A DNA stretch of 64,000 nt from Agapetus fuscipes (GCA_951799405.1 OX637356.1:9571229-9635228), one strand, 5' to 3'. Shown: positions 46,290 to 57,400, counted from the stretch's first letter. Made by a program: numbers and translations. Notes: generated from the sequence alone by a model not told the origin.

Positions 46290-47400
46290 GGCAAATACAT
46301 CTACAGAAAGTGCGTGTACACTGTACAGATAATGTGTCTATAGAGAATGCATCTACAGGTAATGGATCTACAGGAAATATATCTACAAAATACATCTAAT
46401 ACATATACATCTACAGAAAGTGCGTGTACAGATAATGTATCTATAGACAATGCATCTACAGGTAATGGATCTACAGGAAAATCTATACAAAAATACATCT
46501 AATGCTAATACATCTACAGAAAGTACATGTACAGATGCATCTACAGATAATGTATCTGCAGATAATGTATCTACAGATAATGTACCTACAGATAATTAAT
46601 CTACAGGAAAATCTATACAAAATACCTACATCTAATGCTAATACATCTACAGAAAGTACATGTACAGATAATGTATCTACAGGAAAATCTTTACAAAAAT
46701 ACATACAATGCTAATACATCTATTGAAAGATCATGCACAGATAATGTATCTACAGGAAATATATCTACAATAATACATTTAATGTTAATCAATTTACAGA
46801 AATTACATGTACAGATAATGTATCTACAGGATATATAACTACAAAAATACATCTAGAGCTGACAGAACAAAACTTCTACAGAAAGTTCATGTACTGAAAA
46901 TATATATATGGATATTACCTACCTACTTCTACATAAAACTTAACTACACGTACAGAACATTATATCTAGAGGAAATACATCTACTAATAAACATCTACAG
47001 CTCCTACATCTACAGAAAATGCATCTACGGAATGTGTATTTAGAAAAAATATGTCTTTAGTTAAAACATTTACAGAAGTTACATCTACCAAAATATGTCT
47101 TTAGTTAAAACATTTACAGAAATTACATCTACCAAAATATGTCTTTGGGCAACACATTAATCTACAAAACATATATGTATGTACATATGTACATACATGA
47201 ACAGAAAATACATCTACAAGAAATTAATCTAAAGAAAATTCATCTACAGTGAATGCATCTACGGAAAAAAAACAATCTACAGAAAGTACATCTATTGAAA
47301 AAAAAAAAATTAAAATACTTCTACTGAACATAAATAAATCTCTAAATACTACATCAACAGAAAGTTCATCTTCAGATAATATGTACATCAGTACTCACTT
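46290..47400. repeat. Minisatellite with ATCTACAG core
   Basis: More than 1 kb of degenerate short units built on ACATCTACAGAA / TGTATCTACAGG. A composite block starting AATACATCTACAGAAAGT and passing through AAATACATCTAATGCTAAT recurs about every 75-135 bp between 46300 and 46850. The right part is more degenerate. Confidence 0.85.
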
Positions 47401-47815
47401 GTGTTCCGATAATTATTTCCATTCTAAGATCATTTATCTGAGATAAACTTTACGATGTCACAGGTATATTAATTTCAACCCGATGAATTTTTTATCTGGT
47501 AAATTTAAATGAAGATAAAAAAGGTAACCTATGAGAGTTTTACGAGTAAGTAAGTGTAAGAAAAAGTGTGTGAGTAAAATGTGAAACTAAATATCTGTTC
47601 AAATTTAAAAGGTGTTTTTATGAAGGGCTTCTTTTGAGATAGGCCCTAAATTCAAAACGAAGTCTATTTTTAGAGAGATTTCTTTTTATGGTTTGTTTTT
47701 ACGGTTGAGATACCAATAAAAATAAAATAATACAGTACGTTAGCGACCTATATTATAAAAAGCCGACCTTCTTACATTATTGCTGTCTTAATAGAATTCT
47801 TATTTATCTTATTTA
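47401..47815. other. No gene seen
   Basis: Short AT-rich interval between a minisatellite and a Rep-C copy; nothing recognised. Confidence 0.35.
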
Positions 47816-47817
47816 TG

Positions 47818-48078
47818 TTCCTTGACTTATAGGTTGTTATGCGGCTGACCACCCATAATGTAAAAATTGGTTCACTTTGCCAATGTCACCTCTGTTTCAG
47901 GGAAGGACGGCAAGAGTTGCAAGGCTTATGTTCATTTGAGATTGGATTTTTATATTGTAGGTCCACATGCGGCATGTGTTAGCGCGAAATTATACATATC
48001 TGCTTGTGGGAATGCATTTAATATAAAACTTAAATGATATATATCTTTGCAGCTTAGATTAGATTAGATTAGATTAGA
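47818..48078 (+). repeat. Rep-C copy with TTAGA tail
   Basis: Full length, head CCTTGACTTATAGGTTGTTA. The tail is a clear pentamer run, TTAGATTAGATTAGATTAGA, after TTTGCAGC. Confidence 0.9.
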
Positions 48079-48121
48079 TTTTAATTAAGAATTGGCGCTT
48101 TGTAGCGACGACGACCAAGCT

Positions 48122-48380
48122 CGTAAAAAGGTCGATAGCTCAATTGGTAGAATGTTTGCATTCCATACCGAGAGCAAGGGTTCGATCTCAAGGTTTACTC
48201 AGCCTTCACAAGATATGAGAACCAGCCCCCCCGGGAACTGGGAAACCTCCACTTCAACTAAAAGTGGTTGGTGTGAGGCCGGCCCCCTTACCCGTAAAAA
48301 TAAATATATCTCGAATTGCCACATGCAACCCCTTCGGGAATAACGCAGGCAAGAAGTTATACTTTATGTGTAGTTAGTTG
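48122..48380 (+). repeat. Rep-A SINE
   Basis: Head GTCGATAGCTCAATTGGTAG, B box GGGTTCGATCTC, then a deletion of the GGTGTCAGAAATG block; 3' end TGTGTAGTTAGTTGCG. A Rep-B scrap precedes it at 48082-48119. Confidence 0.8.
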
Positions 48381-48397
48381 CGGTGCGATTAAATTGT

Positions 48398-48910
48398 CTT
48401 GTCGATAGCTCAGTTGGTAAAATGCTTGCGTTCAATGCAGAGGGCTAGAGTGCAATTTCCACCAAGGGTGTTAGAAATGGTATCCCATTTTGGTGTTAAT
48501 TTACAACCAGAAAAAAAGTACCGGTTTACTCAGCCTTCTCAAAAAATGTGTATAGGCCCCCTGTACTGTACTGTATCTTGCCGCCTTTCCACTAGGGGTG
48601 GCCGGTACCTCCGCAGATGCGCCTCCACTTGGGAAACCTCCCCCGTGGGAAACCGTTCTTGAAAATCTGTACCCCTAGTATAAAACATTACGTTAACCCA
48701 CCTCGATTGCGTAAATCGAAACAATGTATGAAAACTAAATCCATACATTTTCAATTTACGCAATCGAGGTATGATTTATATTAGAGGTACTGAAGGGGTT
48801 GACATTAGGCCACGCCCCTTACATACAAAAAATAAATAGGTTATACTAGTCACATGCGATGCTTTAGTGGGCAAGTAGTTGTACTATATATGTAGCTAAG
48901 TTGCGTTGTG
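48398..48910 (+). repeat. Rep-A SINE interrupted by other elements
   Basis: The head and first half are at 48398-48565; the second half resumes at about 48790 and ends ATGTAGCTAAGTTGCG. The gap contains a GGGTGGCCGGTACCTCC segment (also at 55795-55830) and the MITE-G at 48667-48792. Confidence 0.75.
48667..48792. mobile_element. MITE-G copy nested in Rep-A
   Basis: The ends are CTGTACCCCTAGTATAAAAC and (inverted) CAGTACCTCTAATATAAATC. Sub-terminal CCTCGATTGCGTAAAT pairs with ATTTACGCAATCGAGG, so the whole element folds into a hairpin. Confidence 0.75.
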
Positions 48911-49284
48911 TAAATTGTCGCTTTAACATGGATGTTAAGGCCGCACATCCTGTAGAATGTAAATCTTCTCTCAAGGAATCTCATGAATGCTTATCAATTA
49001 GCTGATTTATTTCACGGGGAAAGGAAATCCACAATTACATAGTCGTACGAAAAACATTAGAAATCACACACGAGCCTGCGCCAGCGCACACGCAATTACT
49101 ATAAGCTGCATTCAATTCCATTCAAATGATAATAATCTGCGGGTGTTTTACATCAACACTTTCGCGCGCGAGGTGAGATTTCATGGGAATCGATTTAATT
49201 ATAAAGTTCGCGGGTGTAAAGTGTAAAAATAAAGGGAAAAGAATGTTGAGAAATAAAATGAAATAAGATAATATAATCATGGAA

Positions 49285-49380
49285 ATCAAATGATCACTTC
49301 AGTGCTCCACAGGGAATCAAACTAACGATCATCCATTTACAAGTCCGCAGTGTTAGCTAGTATACTACAGACTTGCCTAA
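49285..49380 (-). repeat. Rep-B SINE head fragment
   Basis: Inverted tRNA-like head with eroded B and A boxes (CAAGTCCGCAGTGTTAGCTA). No body was found. Confidence 0.55.
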
Positions 49381-49439
49381 ATTGATTTCTTAATTACATG
49401 GACATCTTCATTTTATTGTACTTACTTACTTTACGATTC

Positions 49440-49637
49440 CAGTACCCTGAGTACCAGTTTTTTCACTTTACTCGAAGTATTGTGTATTCGAGAAAAATGT
49501 ATGGGAATTTGTAAAGCACCCCTGGCAAAAAAGGTTTCGAAACTTGTTTTGTTAGAGGTGCTTTACAAGTTCACATACATTTTTCTCGAATACACAATAC
49601 TTCGAGTAAAGTGAAAAAACTCGTACTCAGGGTACTG
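49440..49637. mobile_element. Foldback MITE with ~80-bp arms (198 bp)
   Basis: CAGTACCCTGAGTAC at left and GTACTCAGGGTACTG at right begin arms that pair nearly perfectly through TTTTTTCACTTTACTCGAAG and on to GTAAAGCACC. The loop is about 40 bp. No clear target duplication was seen. Confidence 0.8.
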
Positions 49638-49639
49638 AA

Positions 49640-49915
49640 CCACATACACTCAGTATATCCAGTGACTAGCGGTAGCCACTGGCCCACTGCATTGTCGTTT
49701 CCTTGAAGCAGGTCCGTCAGTGTGCATTTTTCACCAATTGAGGGGCACACTGACAAATGTGCCGAAGTCTGGATACCCCGGCAGTCACACAGGGTGTCCT
49801 GTCCACGGTCAAGTAGGCCCCACCTTTGAAGGTTTGTCGTGCACCTTGTCACCCCAGTCCAGAGTCTGTTGAAGGCTCTCCAGGTATTGTATGGTAGCTA
49901 CCTAGCTGGTAAGTG
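49640..49915 (-). pseudogene. LINE ORF2 C-terminal remnant
   Basis: The - strand reads AFNRLWTGVTRCTTNLQRWG then LCDCRGIQTSAHLSVCP. These are the R-x-G and C-D-C-x-x-x-Q-T-x-x-H-x-x-x-x-C-P motifs at the end of jockey-like LINE proteins. Stops appear upstream, so it is a fragment. Confidence 0.7.
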
Positions 49916-49967
49916 GTAACGTGAAAATATTTTAATGCACCAGTATGAGACAAACTTGAAAGCGGGC

Positions 49968-50058
49968 ACAAATCTCTTGCATTTTTTCCCCTGAAACCGG
50001 AGTGGCAATGGCAAAAGTGAACCAAATTGTCAGTCTCATATCAACCCATAAGTCTAGC
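49968..50058 (-). repeat. Rep-C copy, head part, diverged
   Basis: CCCTGAAACCGGAGTGGCAA through ACCCATAAGTCTAGC. Only the 5' third is preserved. Confidence 0.6.
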
Positions 50059-50059
50059 A

Positions 50060-50635
50060 ACACAATTATTTTTATCGTGTGTAATTGGCTGTTGGTTCCC
50101 TTTAAATAAAATAAGTAAAAAAAAACTTTAGGATTTGTTCAAAAAGCAGATAAACGCATTGAAATACGGAAATTCATACAAAAACCGACCAAATACATGA
50201 GTTAAAATTTTAAATTTTACCTTTTATTCAGGGAAAGGTGGCAAGAAATAAATATTATTTGTTCCTTCATGGTTTGGATTTTCATAAAATATGTTTATGT
50301 GCAAGTTATACATAACTTATCCGTAGATTTTTATATATGTGCCTCGTATAAAAAAAAAACTCCCAGTGGACTGCAGTGAGCCAAAGTTTTTTCAATTCTT
50401 GTTTACTGTATTTTCAGTAATTATTTTATTATGAGAAATCATAACTTGCTTCTATTGAAAATATTTTTCTGTAATACATATGCCTGAAGTGCGTGCGAGA
50501 ATAAAGTGAGGTGTTGCCATATTTGGATATATTTTATGGCTATGTTTTTTCGAACAGTTATTATGGCTCCATTGTGCTTAACTTTATGACTTTTCTATCA
50601 CAATAAGCCGTGCCTGCTGTAGGTTACTGGGTTGC
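50060..50635. other. No gene seen
   Basis: AT-rich sequence with short stems only; nothing recognised. Confidence 0.35.
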
Positions 50636-50640
50636 ATGCT

Positions 50641-51040
50641 AGAACGACATAGTGACAAAACGACAGATGACATAACGACACATGACAGAATGACACGATA
50701 AAACATCCCTAACAACACAAACATTTATTTTGCTTCCATACGCCATATAAGACTTGTCATAGTGATGTATTTTTGGTGTTGTTTTGTTATGTGATGTGTT
50801 GATGTTGATGTGTGATGTTCTGTCATGTGTAGTTCTGTCATGTGTCGTTCTGTCATGTGTCGTTCTGTGATGAATCGTTCTGTCATGTGTCGGTCTGTTA
50901 TGTGTCGGTCTGTCATGTGTCGTTCTGTCATGTGTCGTTCTGTCATGTGTCGTTCTGTCATGTGTCGTTCTGTCATGTGTAGATCTGTCATGTGTCGTTC
51001 TGTCATGTGTCGTTTTGTCACTGTGCCGTTCTAACCTGTC
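50641..51040. mobile_element. Foldback-like element with minisatellite arms
   Basis: The left arm, 50641-50695 (GAACGACATAGTGACAAAAC, then about three 15-bp units), is the inverse of the right arm, about 50810-51038 (some 14 units of TGTCATGTGTCGTTC, closing TTTTGTCACTGTGCCGTTC). A ~115-bp middle contains CATAGTGATGTATTTTT, also present beside the 34.7-kb array. Arms made of tandem short repeats are the defining feature of Foldback/Galileo-type elements; relationship to those families is inference. Confidence 0.7.
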
Positions 51041-51125
51041 ACCAGGTTAGTGGCCCAAGTACCCACCTACCGCGCCGACAATGCTTTTTAACTTATTCTT
51101 CAATATTCATAACATGTTGTACATT

Positions 51126-51523
51126 TCTATAATCTAAGTTGCAAATGTGTATTGGCATTTAAGGTTTATATTTAATGCACGCCCTCCCTCTTCCATTTAC
51201 GAGTCTGAAGTGTTACCACTGGACTACGGACCGTTCTTGGACTACGGGCCGGTTCTATGATGTGAACTACTTAATTTACAAAAAAAAATCCTTACATGAA
51301 CATAATAACAATTTCTGCCGAATTCCATGTGACCAGGATGTCATTGGCAAAAGTGAACCGAGTTTTTACAGCATGGGGGTCAGCCTCAAACCAAACTATT
51401 GGTCAATGGGCAACAAAATATATATTGGGAAGTGGACTAGCACCCACGAAGTACAATTGACAAAGTGAACCATTTTTTTGCAAAATGGGTCGTCAGCCTC
51501 ATACCAATCTGTAAGTCAAGTAA
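51126..51523 (-). repeat. Cluster of Rep-C and Rep-B fragments
   Basis: Rep-C tail at 51126-51180, Rep-B head at 51186-51262 (TGTTACCACTGGACTACGG, then partly repeated), Rep-C head at 51290-51405, and a second Rep-C head at 51450-51523. All are inverted and truncated. Confidence 0.65.
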
Positions 51524-51954
51524 CTATTGTAATATAACAGATGTGAACATTGTTCATGAAATCGGTTGTACATGAATAAATTGTACTCACCCCGTAACCA
51601 AGTACAATTTATTTTAATTTTTAATTATATGTAAAATGCTTCTTACCGTTCATTTGTACAAAATTAATATTGCCTACTTTTGCCTTGACGGTATACCCGC
51701 CCCTGATACACACTTGCATAAGAAAATAGTCTCATATTATGATGCTGCATTAATTAATAGTTAATAATGCTCTTGATTGGATTTTAATCAGACGTAGGTG
51801 GCGGTTTAATCTCGCGAATAGTGTAATAGCTATTCGTTGCCCTTGGCTATGTGGATCGCTCGTTTCTCATAGCAAGTCATTAGTGGAGGCTGGAGACTCG
51901 TTGTCTGTGCCAGCCATCACCGCAAGTAGGCCCGAGCCTCCCTAACTATTAAAA

Positions 51955-52640
51955 ATTACGCTCAAACTGACGTTCAACATCATAAAGTGATCTCTCATAA
52001 AGTCATCAATGGCTTAAAAGACAGACACAACCTGTTGGAGAGCTGCAAGTTGTATGTGACTGACGACTACACCCAGATATATCTCTGATTTTATCAAATT
52101 CTATTGTTAGCTAATTTTCAAATATGCCATTCGCTGGGTGAAAACATCATACAACCTTTATCAAATAACCGGATAGATAGTCACTAATATTCCATCCAGC
52201 CTTACAGCAGCTGGGACTTGCTTGAATATTGGCGCTTTGTAGCGACGATCAAGCTCGTAAACAACACCTCTGTGGCACTAGAACAAGTGTCAAACGCCCC
52301 TAGAGTTTCTAAAATCTAGGGAGTCTCCTGCACAGGATTTCTTTAAAAAAAAGTAATCGCACTCGGCAAACAAACTCACACTGAAACCGGAGCCAAGTCA
52401 TGCATTAAAGAGATACGAAGAGTTGACACAGTGCTTGGAGAGGGTGCATTTACAGTTGCTGGTCTTCTGGCCTGGAACCACCTGCTTCATAATGTGAAAG
52501 AGCTAAAGGACCATGGGAAGTTCCGAAATGCATTGAAGACATGGAATTTTCTGACGTCATTTGCACAAAAGCCTTTGGAGTGACTACATCACGAAACGGC
52601 GCTATAAATAAATCACCAACTCATCACCATCATACACCCG
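51955..52640 (+). pseudogene. LINE ORF2 remnant interrupted by Rep-B SINE
   Basis: The part after the SINE (52370-52590) reads LGEGAFTVAGLLAWNHLLHNVKEL... then DHGKFRNALKTWNFLTSF, the W-N-x-L-P...F-K-x-x-L-K ending of LINE ORF2. It finishes in CATCACCATCATAC. The part before it (51955-52085) has related low-quality coding sequence. The Rep-B 3' portion at 52088-52355 splits them. Confidence 0.6.
52088..52355 (+). repeat. Rep-B SINE, alternative-tail form
   Basis: Body CCAGCCTTACAGCAGCTGGG, then CCCCTAGAGTTTCTAAAATC and CAGGATTTCTTTAAAAAAA, the same tail as the 8.5-kb copy. The tRNA-like head is lost. Confidence 0.8.
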
Positions 52641-52769
52641 AGGGCGAGGACATGCCTTATTTCATGTACCGAAAAGCCGTACTGATGTCGTGGCAAAAAA
52701 AAAACGCTAGACAGCCGCCTTGGCTGAATCTAGAAGCGATTTTCTGTTAAATTCCTTGCGACCTTAAGG

Positions 52770-52915
52770 CGACGAGAGATTCGTATCCAAAAATAAGGTG
52801 TGTTGCGATTTTTTATCTATGGAGTTCTTTTGCAAGCGCTAGCAAGCTCCGACTTGGATTGATATCCAAAGTGTTTACCAGAATAGTACTTCAGACCACT
52901 ATAGGCGCTCTATTT
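52770..52915 (+). repeat. Rep-E repeat, second copy
   Basis: TATCTATGGAGTTCTTTTGC and GACTTGGATTGATATCCAAA match 8085-8165; both run the same way. Confidence 0.6.
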
Positions 52916-53051
52916 AGATGGAACTGATAACATCAAGCTCTCTGTCTTTACCAAAAACTGTATGGAAAAGCTCACTTTCTAACGTTTTTCCGTAGGTACC
53001 TATACTTTTTAGTAAGCGCTATCATTACAATGAATTTATTTGGATACAAAA

Positions 53052-53350
53052 GCTGTCCGGTCGATAGCTCAGTTGGTAGAGCGTTTGAATTCCATGCCGC
53101 GAACTAAGGTTAGATCACACTGGGGGTGTCATAAATGATTTCACGTTTTGGTGTTTATTTCGAATTTGCAATAAAATACCGGCAATGTTTACTCAGTCTT
53201 CTATCAGCCATTTTGTGAGCTCGGAAGCTCAGATTTCAACTAAAAGGATTGGCGTAGTGCCGGCCCTCTTGCCTGTGAAAATAAATAGGTTTCACTCGCT
53301 CTTATTTGGCGGCAAGAAGTTTGACTTTATGTGTAGCTTAGTTGCGTTTG
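53052..53350 (+). repeat. Rep-A SINE, full length, diverged
   Basis: Head GGTCGATAGCTCAGTTGGTA; the B box is broken (GGTTAGATCACA). The 3' end is TGTGTAGCTTAGTTGCG. Confidence 0.85.
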
Positions 53351-53580
53351 CGTTTTAGCTCTAGATAGGAGTCCTTCTGCATTTGCTAGAGGGAATAGAA
53401 TCTCAATAATGTGCTCATAAAAGAAGAATAATATGTTGGTGATGCAGTAGTTTCTGCCAACCATGCAATGAAAGCTGATGTACTTCGGTTACATTTTGAG
53501 AAATGAGAAGTACCACCTCCTTCTTCTTATCATACAGGTTACGATTAAGGGGGAAGATCTAAGGGACGCCGAAGGACATC

Positions 53581-53760
53581 ATGGCTGAAAACCCTGATGG
53601 TTCGGCAGAAGCACCAAGTCACCACCTGTTTCGAGCCGCAGCATACAGAGTCAAAATTGCCATGATGATCGCCGATCTTCGAAAGAAGTGGCACGAAGAG
53701 AAGAAGAAGAAGACGCAGGGGGAGAACAGTGGCTGGCTGCGCTACTGGTTTTTGTTTTAA
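53581..53760 (+). CDS. Unassigned 59-aa open frame, probably repeat-derived
   Basis: ATG to TAA with a helical, basic composition: APSHHLFRAAAYRVKIAMM, then LRKKWHEEKKKKT. The upstream sequence GAAGGACATCATGGCTGA resembles AAAGACATCATAGCTGA near 54970, so the frame may be the tail of a transposon protein. No family was recognised. Confidence 0.3.
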   Translation: MAENPDGSAEAPSHHLFRAAAYRVKIAMMIADLRKKWHEEKKKKTQGENSGWLRYWFLF

Positions 53761-54109
53761 GTAAGACAGTGTGTTTGGCGCAGTTCTTTAACGGTTTACT
53801 TTTCAACTGGCCGGGCAACATTCTCCGCTTGACAAAAGTGCTGGCAACTAATTAGTGTGTGCCTGCAGTGCTATGGAAGTATAGGCTACAGTTACACACT
53901 TCATACAGCATGAATGCTTCATTTTCCAATGGACTCCAAATATTCACCATATACCTCGGTTTTTTGACGTCACTCATAGTAAATTAAAAAATGTATGTTA
54001 TTCCCGATAATCAGGGTTTTTTCCTACATAATTGACAGAATTGATTTTGCGGTCAAAGAAAACACTAACAATATATTATTTACATGTTCCTCTTCATCTT
54101 AAGAATGAA

Positions 54110-54310
54110 GTGATGGTGATTATGGTGAAGAAGCCCATCGCAGACATGTGTGGAACGTTCGGAAGCTCCAGCTCCTACAGACCATGGCAACAAATCCCGG
54201 AAAGCAACTCTCCAGGATCAATAGTCGGCCGTATGTGAGCCTACAACTCCTAAAAAATATTTATTTGCCTTTTACCTAGTAACCCATCCATGTGTCACCA
54301 ACTTAAAGGT
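54110..54310 (+). repeat. Rep-H repeat and foldback-arm fragment
   Basis: GGAAGCTCCAGCTCCTACAG through CGGCCGTATGTGAGCC is a Rep-H copy. 54255-54310 (TTGCCTTTTACCTAGTAACC) resembles the arms of the 8.3-9.0 kb foldback element, also seen at 55376-55520. Confidence 0.55.
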
Positions 54311-55370
54311 AAAACTGGATAAGTAGGTACTGATTCACTGATTTGAGTAATCGTGGATAAAACATTTTATTGGGTGTAACTTCTCGTAGTAATTGAACTA
54401 ATTATAAGAAAGTACTCATGAAAAACTTCTAAACTGCAGGATTTTCACACATTTTTAGTGTTTTCTCTCGTAAAAAATAGTAAAAAAGGTGCATTTATCT
54501 GAAAACACCATGCTAGTTTAACATGCCACTTTAATTTTTGGATATGTTAATTTATGTGCGGACTTCATGCTTTGAGTTTCAAGGTCATCTAAAGCTTAAA
54601 GTCATTTTAGATCAACTAAACTCCGCTCTCGGATCTTTCTTTTGTAATTAATTAAGTACGGCAATTATAATACTAGATTATTTGACTGTCTTGAGGTTTC
54701 GCCACTGACACATTGCTTCTCGAGTAGCATTTTTTGTCCATAAGATGACTCGCGTAGTGCAGAGATAACAAATGGACTACATAATGTTTTTTGTGTTGTG
54801 CTTTTTACGAGCTTACCGTTGCAATGCTCTTTCACCCAACGCGTCATGCCTCTGGCCTCTTCTTAAACAAGAGGCTCCCAAAGTGTTTTGGCCTGTATAT
54901 CATTTCATTTATTTTTATTTTCCATAAACCCGTGAGAGAATGTTGATGATGAAAGACTCAAGGAAGTCGAAAGACATCATAGCTGACTACGGCAATAGTC
55001 GAATGAATGTTTCAGCCATTTCACACTTCACGTATTCTGCCACCATTCTTCCCGGTTTGTCTATGTTTGTTTTTTTATATCCAGCATCAGGTTAAAAGTC
55101 ATCAGTGTTTGAAAATATATGAAAGCTTTCACACAGTTTGTCCGGTAATCCATAGAATTTCGAGGCATAGACAATCTGGGCATCCGTTGTGTCTAAAATG
55201 ACCCTTTGATTTTCTACATCTACCAAACCTAGCTGCTTCAAGGTTGACACATTTATATATTGCTTATTTTGGCGAAAAATGTTTAACTCATTGATCTAAA
55301 TAAAATATTATTTATATCGATGGTTTAACTGTAATGAACTAAGAATAAATTTGAATTTTGTTTTTTTTTT
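54311..55370. other. No gene recognised
   Basis: Short open frames (54665-54847 -, 55007-55201 +) lack family resemblance. The segment 54330-54500 resembles 28960-29210 (GATTTGAGTAATCGTGGATAA and inverse), an inverted unnamed repeat pair. Confidence 0.35.
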
Positions 55371-55589
55371 CTCGTCGGTCAGACGTCACACTTGATTGGG
55401 ATTGCGGTCCTTAGCAACCGATAGTAAAATATTTATTTGTCTTTTATCTAGAAACCCATCCGTGTGACATCATAATTTGATCTATCTCTATTCATGTGCG
55501 AACCTCATTGTCTAAAATAAATCCAAATGTGTGTCGTAACCTCCAACTTTGGTTTTAGTTTTCATAGATCACAAGCACGTCGTGTTCGA

Positions 55590-55770
55590 CCCCTGGGTAT
55601 CGACTTATCAACCAAATCGACGAATCGATTCATCAACCGATCGACCGATGGACAGTTCGACCGATGGACCGTTCGACGAATCCACTAATTGACAAATCGA
55701 TAAATCGACCAAAGGACAAATTGAACCATCGACCATTCGATAAATCGTCCAAAAGACAAACCTTGTCTTG
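55590..55770. repeat. Degenerate TCGACC-type short tandem repeat
   Basis: Some 15 loosely spaced units of the form ATCGACC/AAACGAC with 8-12 bp period (CATCAACCGATCGACCGATG) and no exact register. It probably arose from repeated slippage. Confidence 0.6.
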
Positions 55771-56204
55771 TATTGTATCCTACCGCCATTTCTCTAAGGG
55801 TGGCCGGTACCTCCACAAAAGTGCCTCCACTTGACTCTGTCCTTGCATACTTCTTTCATCTCATCTAGTAACCAAACCAACAAAAGACTAATCGACCGAA
55901 ACAACGATTTTTCTCAGAACGAATTTTATCTCAAAGACAATTGGGAAGCACCGTCTAATATGGAGAACCAATACAATGTTTACCGCACCATAATAATAAT
56001 ATTATATAGTATGTGAGTGTGCAGGTAGGTAGGTGAGGCGAGGTTGTTGCTTGTAGCGCTCACTAGTTGGCCCAGATATTTGGATATCCGAAAATTATTG
56101 GGCTTGATGGTCTGAACAGGAGATTTGTGGATCGGCGTGTGTGATGTCCGCAAACAGGCGCGGACTCGGCGAAAATTGCACGAAATCATGGGCACTGGAA
56201 TTTA

Positions 56205-56800
56205 CGAAATAAAATGACGGGAAGAAATATATTAAGATTAAAAAAATCATATTAATTGTATTCCCATAAGCAGACAAGGATAAGTTAGAGCTTGCACATG
56301 CCGAATGTGGACATACAATATAAAAATCCAAATACCAAATGAACATAAGCGCCCTGCTGCTGACCTTTTCTGAAACAGGGGTGACATTGTCAAAGTGGAC
56401 CATTCTTAACAGTATGGGTGGTCAGCCTCATACCAAGCTATAAGTCAAAAAATGGGTGATCCGTAAAAATTGCTTCACTTTGCCAATGTCACTAAACGGT
56501 AGGCCGGCAATATTTGCAGTGTTCATGGGAGATTCGGGTTGATTTAAATAAGGCGCCACTAATGGGTTAGTATGAGGCTGACCGTCCATACTGTAAAAAA
56601 TGGTTTACTTTACCAATGTCACCCCTGTTTCAGGGAAGGTTGGCAAGAGTTGCAGGGATTATGTTCATTTGAGAATGCGTTTCTATGTTGTAAGTCCACA
56701 TGCAGCATTTGTAATCGCGAACTTACACGTGCCTTGTTGTGGGCCTGCATTTAATATGTAGTTTAAATGTTAATTTGGCTTTGCAACTTATATTACAGAT
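56205..56800. repeat. Two Rep-C copies in opposite orientations
   Basis: 56205-56445 is inverted; 56565-56800 is direct. Heads face each other across about 120 bp that includes another scrap of Rep-C head (CTTCACTTTGCCAATGTCAC at 56480). Confidence 0.8.
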
Positions 56801-56814
56801 TATAGATAGATAGA

Positions 56815-57185
56815 AAATGTTGGTTTATTAGTTTGCTACATTTTTTGCATAAGAAATTTTTGAATTTTTTTGTATATATTTAGTTTTAAGATTTTGTTGT
56901 TTTTTTATACTTAAATGTTATTTATTACTCGTATTCCTTGACTTATAGGTTGGTATAAGGCTGACCACCCATTCTGTAAAAAATGGTTCACTTTGCCAAT
57001 GTCACCCCTGTTTCAGGGAATGTCGGCAAGAGTTGCAGGGCTTATGTTCATTTGAGATTTGGATTTTATTTGTAAGTACACAATCACCATTTGTAAGCGC
57101 GAACTACACGTGTTTGTTTGTGGGCATACATCTGAGAGCTTTGAATGAATATATCCTTGCAACTTAGATTATAGATTATTATTAT
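56815..57185 (+). repeat. Rep-C copy with upstream LINE-like spacer
   Basis: 56815-56930 (TTTGCTACATTTTTTGCATA) matches the spacer at 5875-5985 upstream of the first Rep-C. The Rep-C itself spans 56936-57185, head to tail complete. Confidence 0.8.
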
Positions 57186-57254
57186 AGACCCATACTGCAA
57201 AAAAACCTAGATTGTCTGTGTAATCATTACAATATCTTTACGACCAACCTAAGC

Positions 57255-57400
57255 TTACAACAAGCCTTACAGTAACTGGATCTTGCATGTGAATTGGTGC
57301 TTTTTATGGCAACGATTCAGCTCGCAGATAAATCTTGAGGTGTGCTTCACAGTTCACACAAAAACAGCGCTCACCAAATAAATCATCCTACTATAATTTA
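57255..57400 (+). repeat. Rep-B SINE, 3' part
   Basis: GCCTTACAGTAACTGGATCT to AAATCATCCTACTATAATTT; head absent. Confidence 0.75.

Noticed and set aside
55590..55770. Restriction-site-like or operator array from repeated TCGA motifs
   Set aside because: The spacing is irregular and the units degenerate; simple slippage explains it without a binding-site role.
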